Below, piece after piece: positions 5,237 through 5,816 of a stretch of 5,816 nt of DNA. Every line of letters begins with the position of its first letter. Position 1 is the first letter of the stretch. The DNA comes from Actinomycetota bacterium (GTDB taxonomy: Bacteria > Actinomycetota > Thermoleophilia > Gaiellales > Gaiellaceae): assembly GCA_005885085.1 (NCBI GenBank), contig VAXY01000023.1, positions 11,895 to 17,710 of the forward strand, in the 5' to 3' direction. The notes under the pieces are model-generated. The model searched no databases and had not been told where the DNA came from. It was given only the letters and a program-made list of their open reading frames with translations. Both the position numbers and the translations under genes were made by a program.

Positions 5237-5816
5237 AGACCCACGCGCCGAGCGCCAGGGCGGCGAGCGCAGCGACGACGGTGTAGATCGTGTCACCGAG
5301 CCCGGGCAGTCGTCCGTAGAAGAGCGGATCGCGTAACGCCTCGATCGTCGGCGCGAGCGGGTTGCCCCAGTGGATCACGTGCACGACCCAGTCGCGCCTC
5401 GCAATTTGCGGATCTGACAACGGGTAGAGCACCGGCGTCAGGAAGAACAACGGCAGCAGCAGTGCCGCGACGAGGAACTCCACGTCGCGGAAGAGCACGT
5501 TCAGCGATGCGATCGCGAGCGCAAGCCCACCGGTGATCGCGACGACCGCCACAGCGAGCGGCACGGCGAGCCACTCGGTGCCACGCACCCGCGGGAGCAG
5601 GGCGAAGTTGAGCGCGAGCAGCACGACGAGCATCACCGCGAAGCTGATCAGGTGCGTCGCGACGACCGAAAGCGGCACGAGCTGGCGCGGAAAGCGTGTC
5701 TTTCGGATCAGGTTGGCGTTGTCGAGCATCGAGCGTGAGGCCGACTGCACCGAGGCGGCGAAGAAGATCCACGCCGACAGCCCGACGAGCAGGAACAGGC
5801 CGTAGTGGCCCTCGTT
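5199..5816 (-). CDS. wzm: Polysaccharide-export ABC-2 permease, Wzm-like (C-terminal part)
   Basis: The membrane half of an ABC-2 exporter for lipid-linked glycans. The gene enters from the right edge without its start; 205 C-terminal residues are visible. Hydrophobic segments lie at about visible residues 5-24, 45-74, 83-106, 112-133 and 176-195, as expected for the last five of six helices. Family marks are YGLFLLVGLSAWIFF, LDNANLIRKTRFPRQLVPL (the cytoplasmic coupling region, 31-49), LFRDVEFLVAALLLPLFFLTPVLYP (108-132, in two parts) and WGNPLAPTIEALRDPLFYG (150-168). The frame is continuous from 5816 down, and the GTG at 5750 is simply an internal Val. The likely ATPase partner is the Wzt-like protein at 1398-2621, same strand, about 2.6 kb downstream. 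It converges with the beta-sandwich gene (38-nt overlap) with no visible terminator. A TarG/TagG-like role is an alternative within the same family. Confidence 0.9.
   Translation of the reverse strand, partial: NEGHYGLFLLVGLSAWIFFAASVQSASRSMLDNANLIRKTRFPRQLVPLSVVATHLISFAVMLVVLLALNFALLPRVRGTEWLAVPLAVAVVAITGGLALAIASLNVLFRDVEFLVAALLLPLFFLTPVLYPLSDPQIARRDWVVHVIHWGNPLAPTIEALRDPLFYGRLPGLGDTIYTVVAALAALALGAWVFTRVDDQIAVEV

Noticed and set aside
1..5816. tRNA, rRNA, CRISPR, insertion sequence or phage features
   Set aside because: No repeat arrays, transposase or integrase motifs, terminal inverted repeats or tRNA-like cloverleaf signals were seen; nearly all bases are explained by ordinary genes.

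Overview
The window is GC-rich, gene-dense bacterial DNA with no gap over about 100 bp. It most likely comes from an actinobacterium. A deep lineage such as Thermoleophilia is my guess, not something the sequence proves. The reasons are the high GC, frequent GTG/TTG starts, the MRQAGRSLPEY variant of the HemE signature (Ser where most bacteria have Tyr) and a Gram-positive-type ferrochelatase.

Layout from left to right. At 1-101 (minus, cut by the window edge) is the start of a small secreted protein, visible as a textbook signal peptide. It diverges from a 2-hydroxyacid dehydrogenase of the glyoxylate/hydroxypyruvate reductase type (136-1020, plus). That gene converges on a 97-residue uncharacterised protein (1004-1297, minus), with a 17-nt tail overlap. 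A 100-bp spacer (1298-1397) carries a hairpin over the small gene's start codon and a separate 13-bp palindrome. Next comes a tightly packed minus-strand operon, read right to left: hemE (4521-3493), ferrochelatase hemH/cpfC (3496-2624) and a Wzt-like polysaccharide-export ATPase (2621-1398). HemE and HemH overlap by ATGA, and HemH and Wzt are coupled or overlap by GTGA. Diverging from hemE is a free-standing beta-sandwich-like protein of unknown function (4544-5236, plus). It converges, with a 38-nt overlap, on a Wzm-like ABC-2 permease (5199-5816, minus) whose start lies beyond the right edge.

How the genes fit together. HemE and HemH catalyse two non-consecutive late steps of heme synthesis. 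The intermediate oxidase (hemY/cgoX), which often follows hemH in Gram-positive bacteria, is replaced here by the Wzt ATPase. The ATPase and permease together look like a cell-surface glycan exporter split by the two heme genes. Wzt carries a C-terminal domain of the kind that recognises a finished glycan end. The free-standing beta-sandwich protein between the two halves may belong to the same surface-glycan function, but that is inference from position and composition.

No RNA genes, CRISPR arrays, insertion sequences or clear rho-independent terminators were seen. Most of the window is ordinary core metabolism and export. The points worth following up are the split exporter fused to the heme operon, the orphan beta-sandwich gene, the hidden secreted-protein start at the left edge, and the compact divergent promoter at about 4522-4543.
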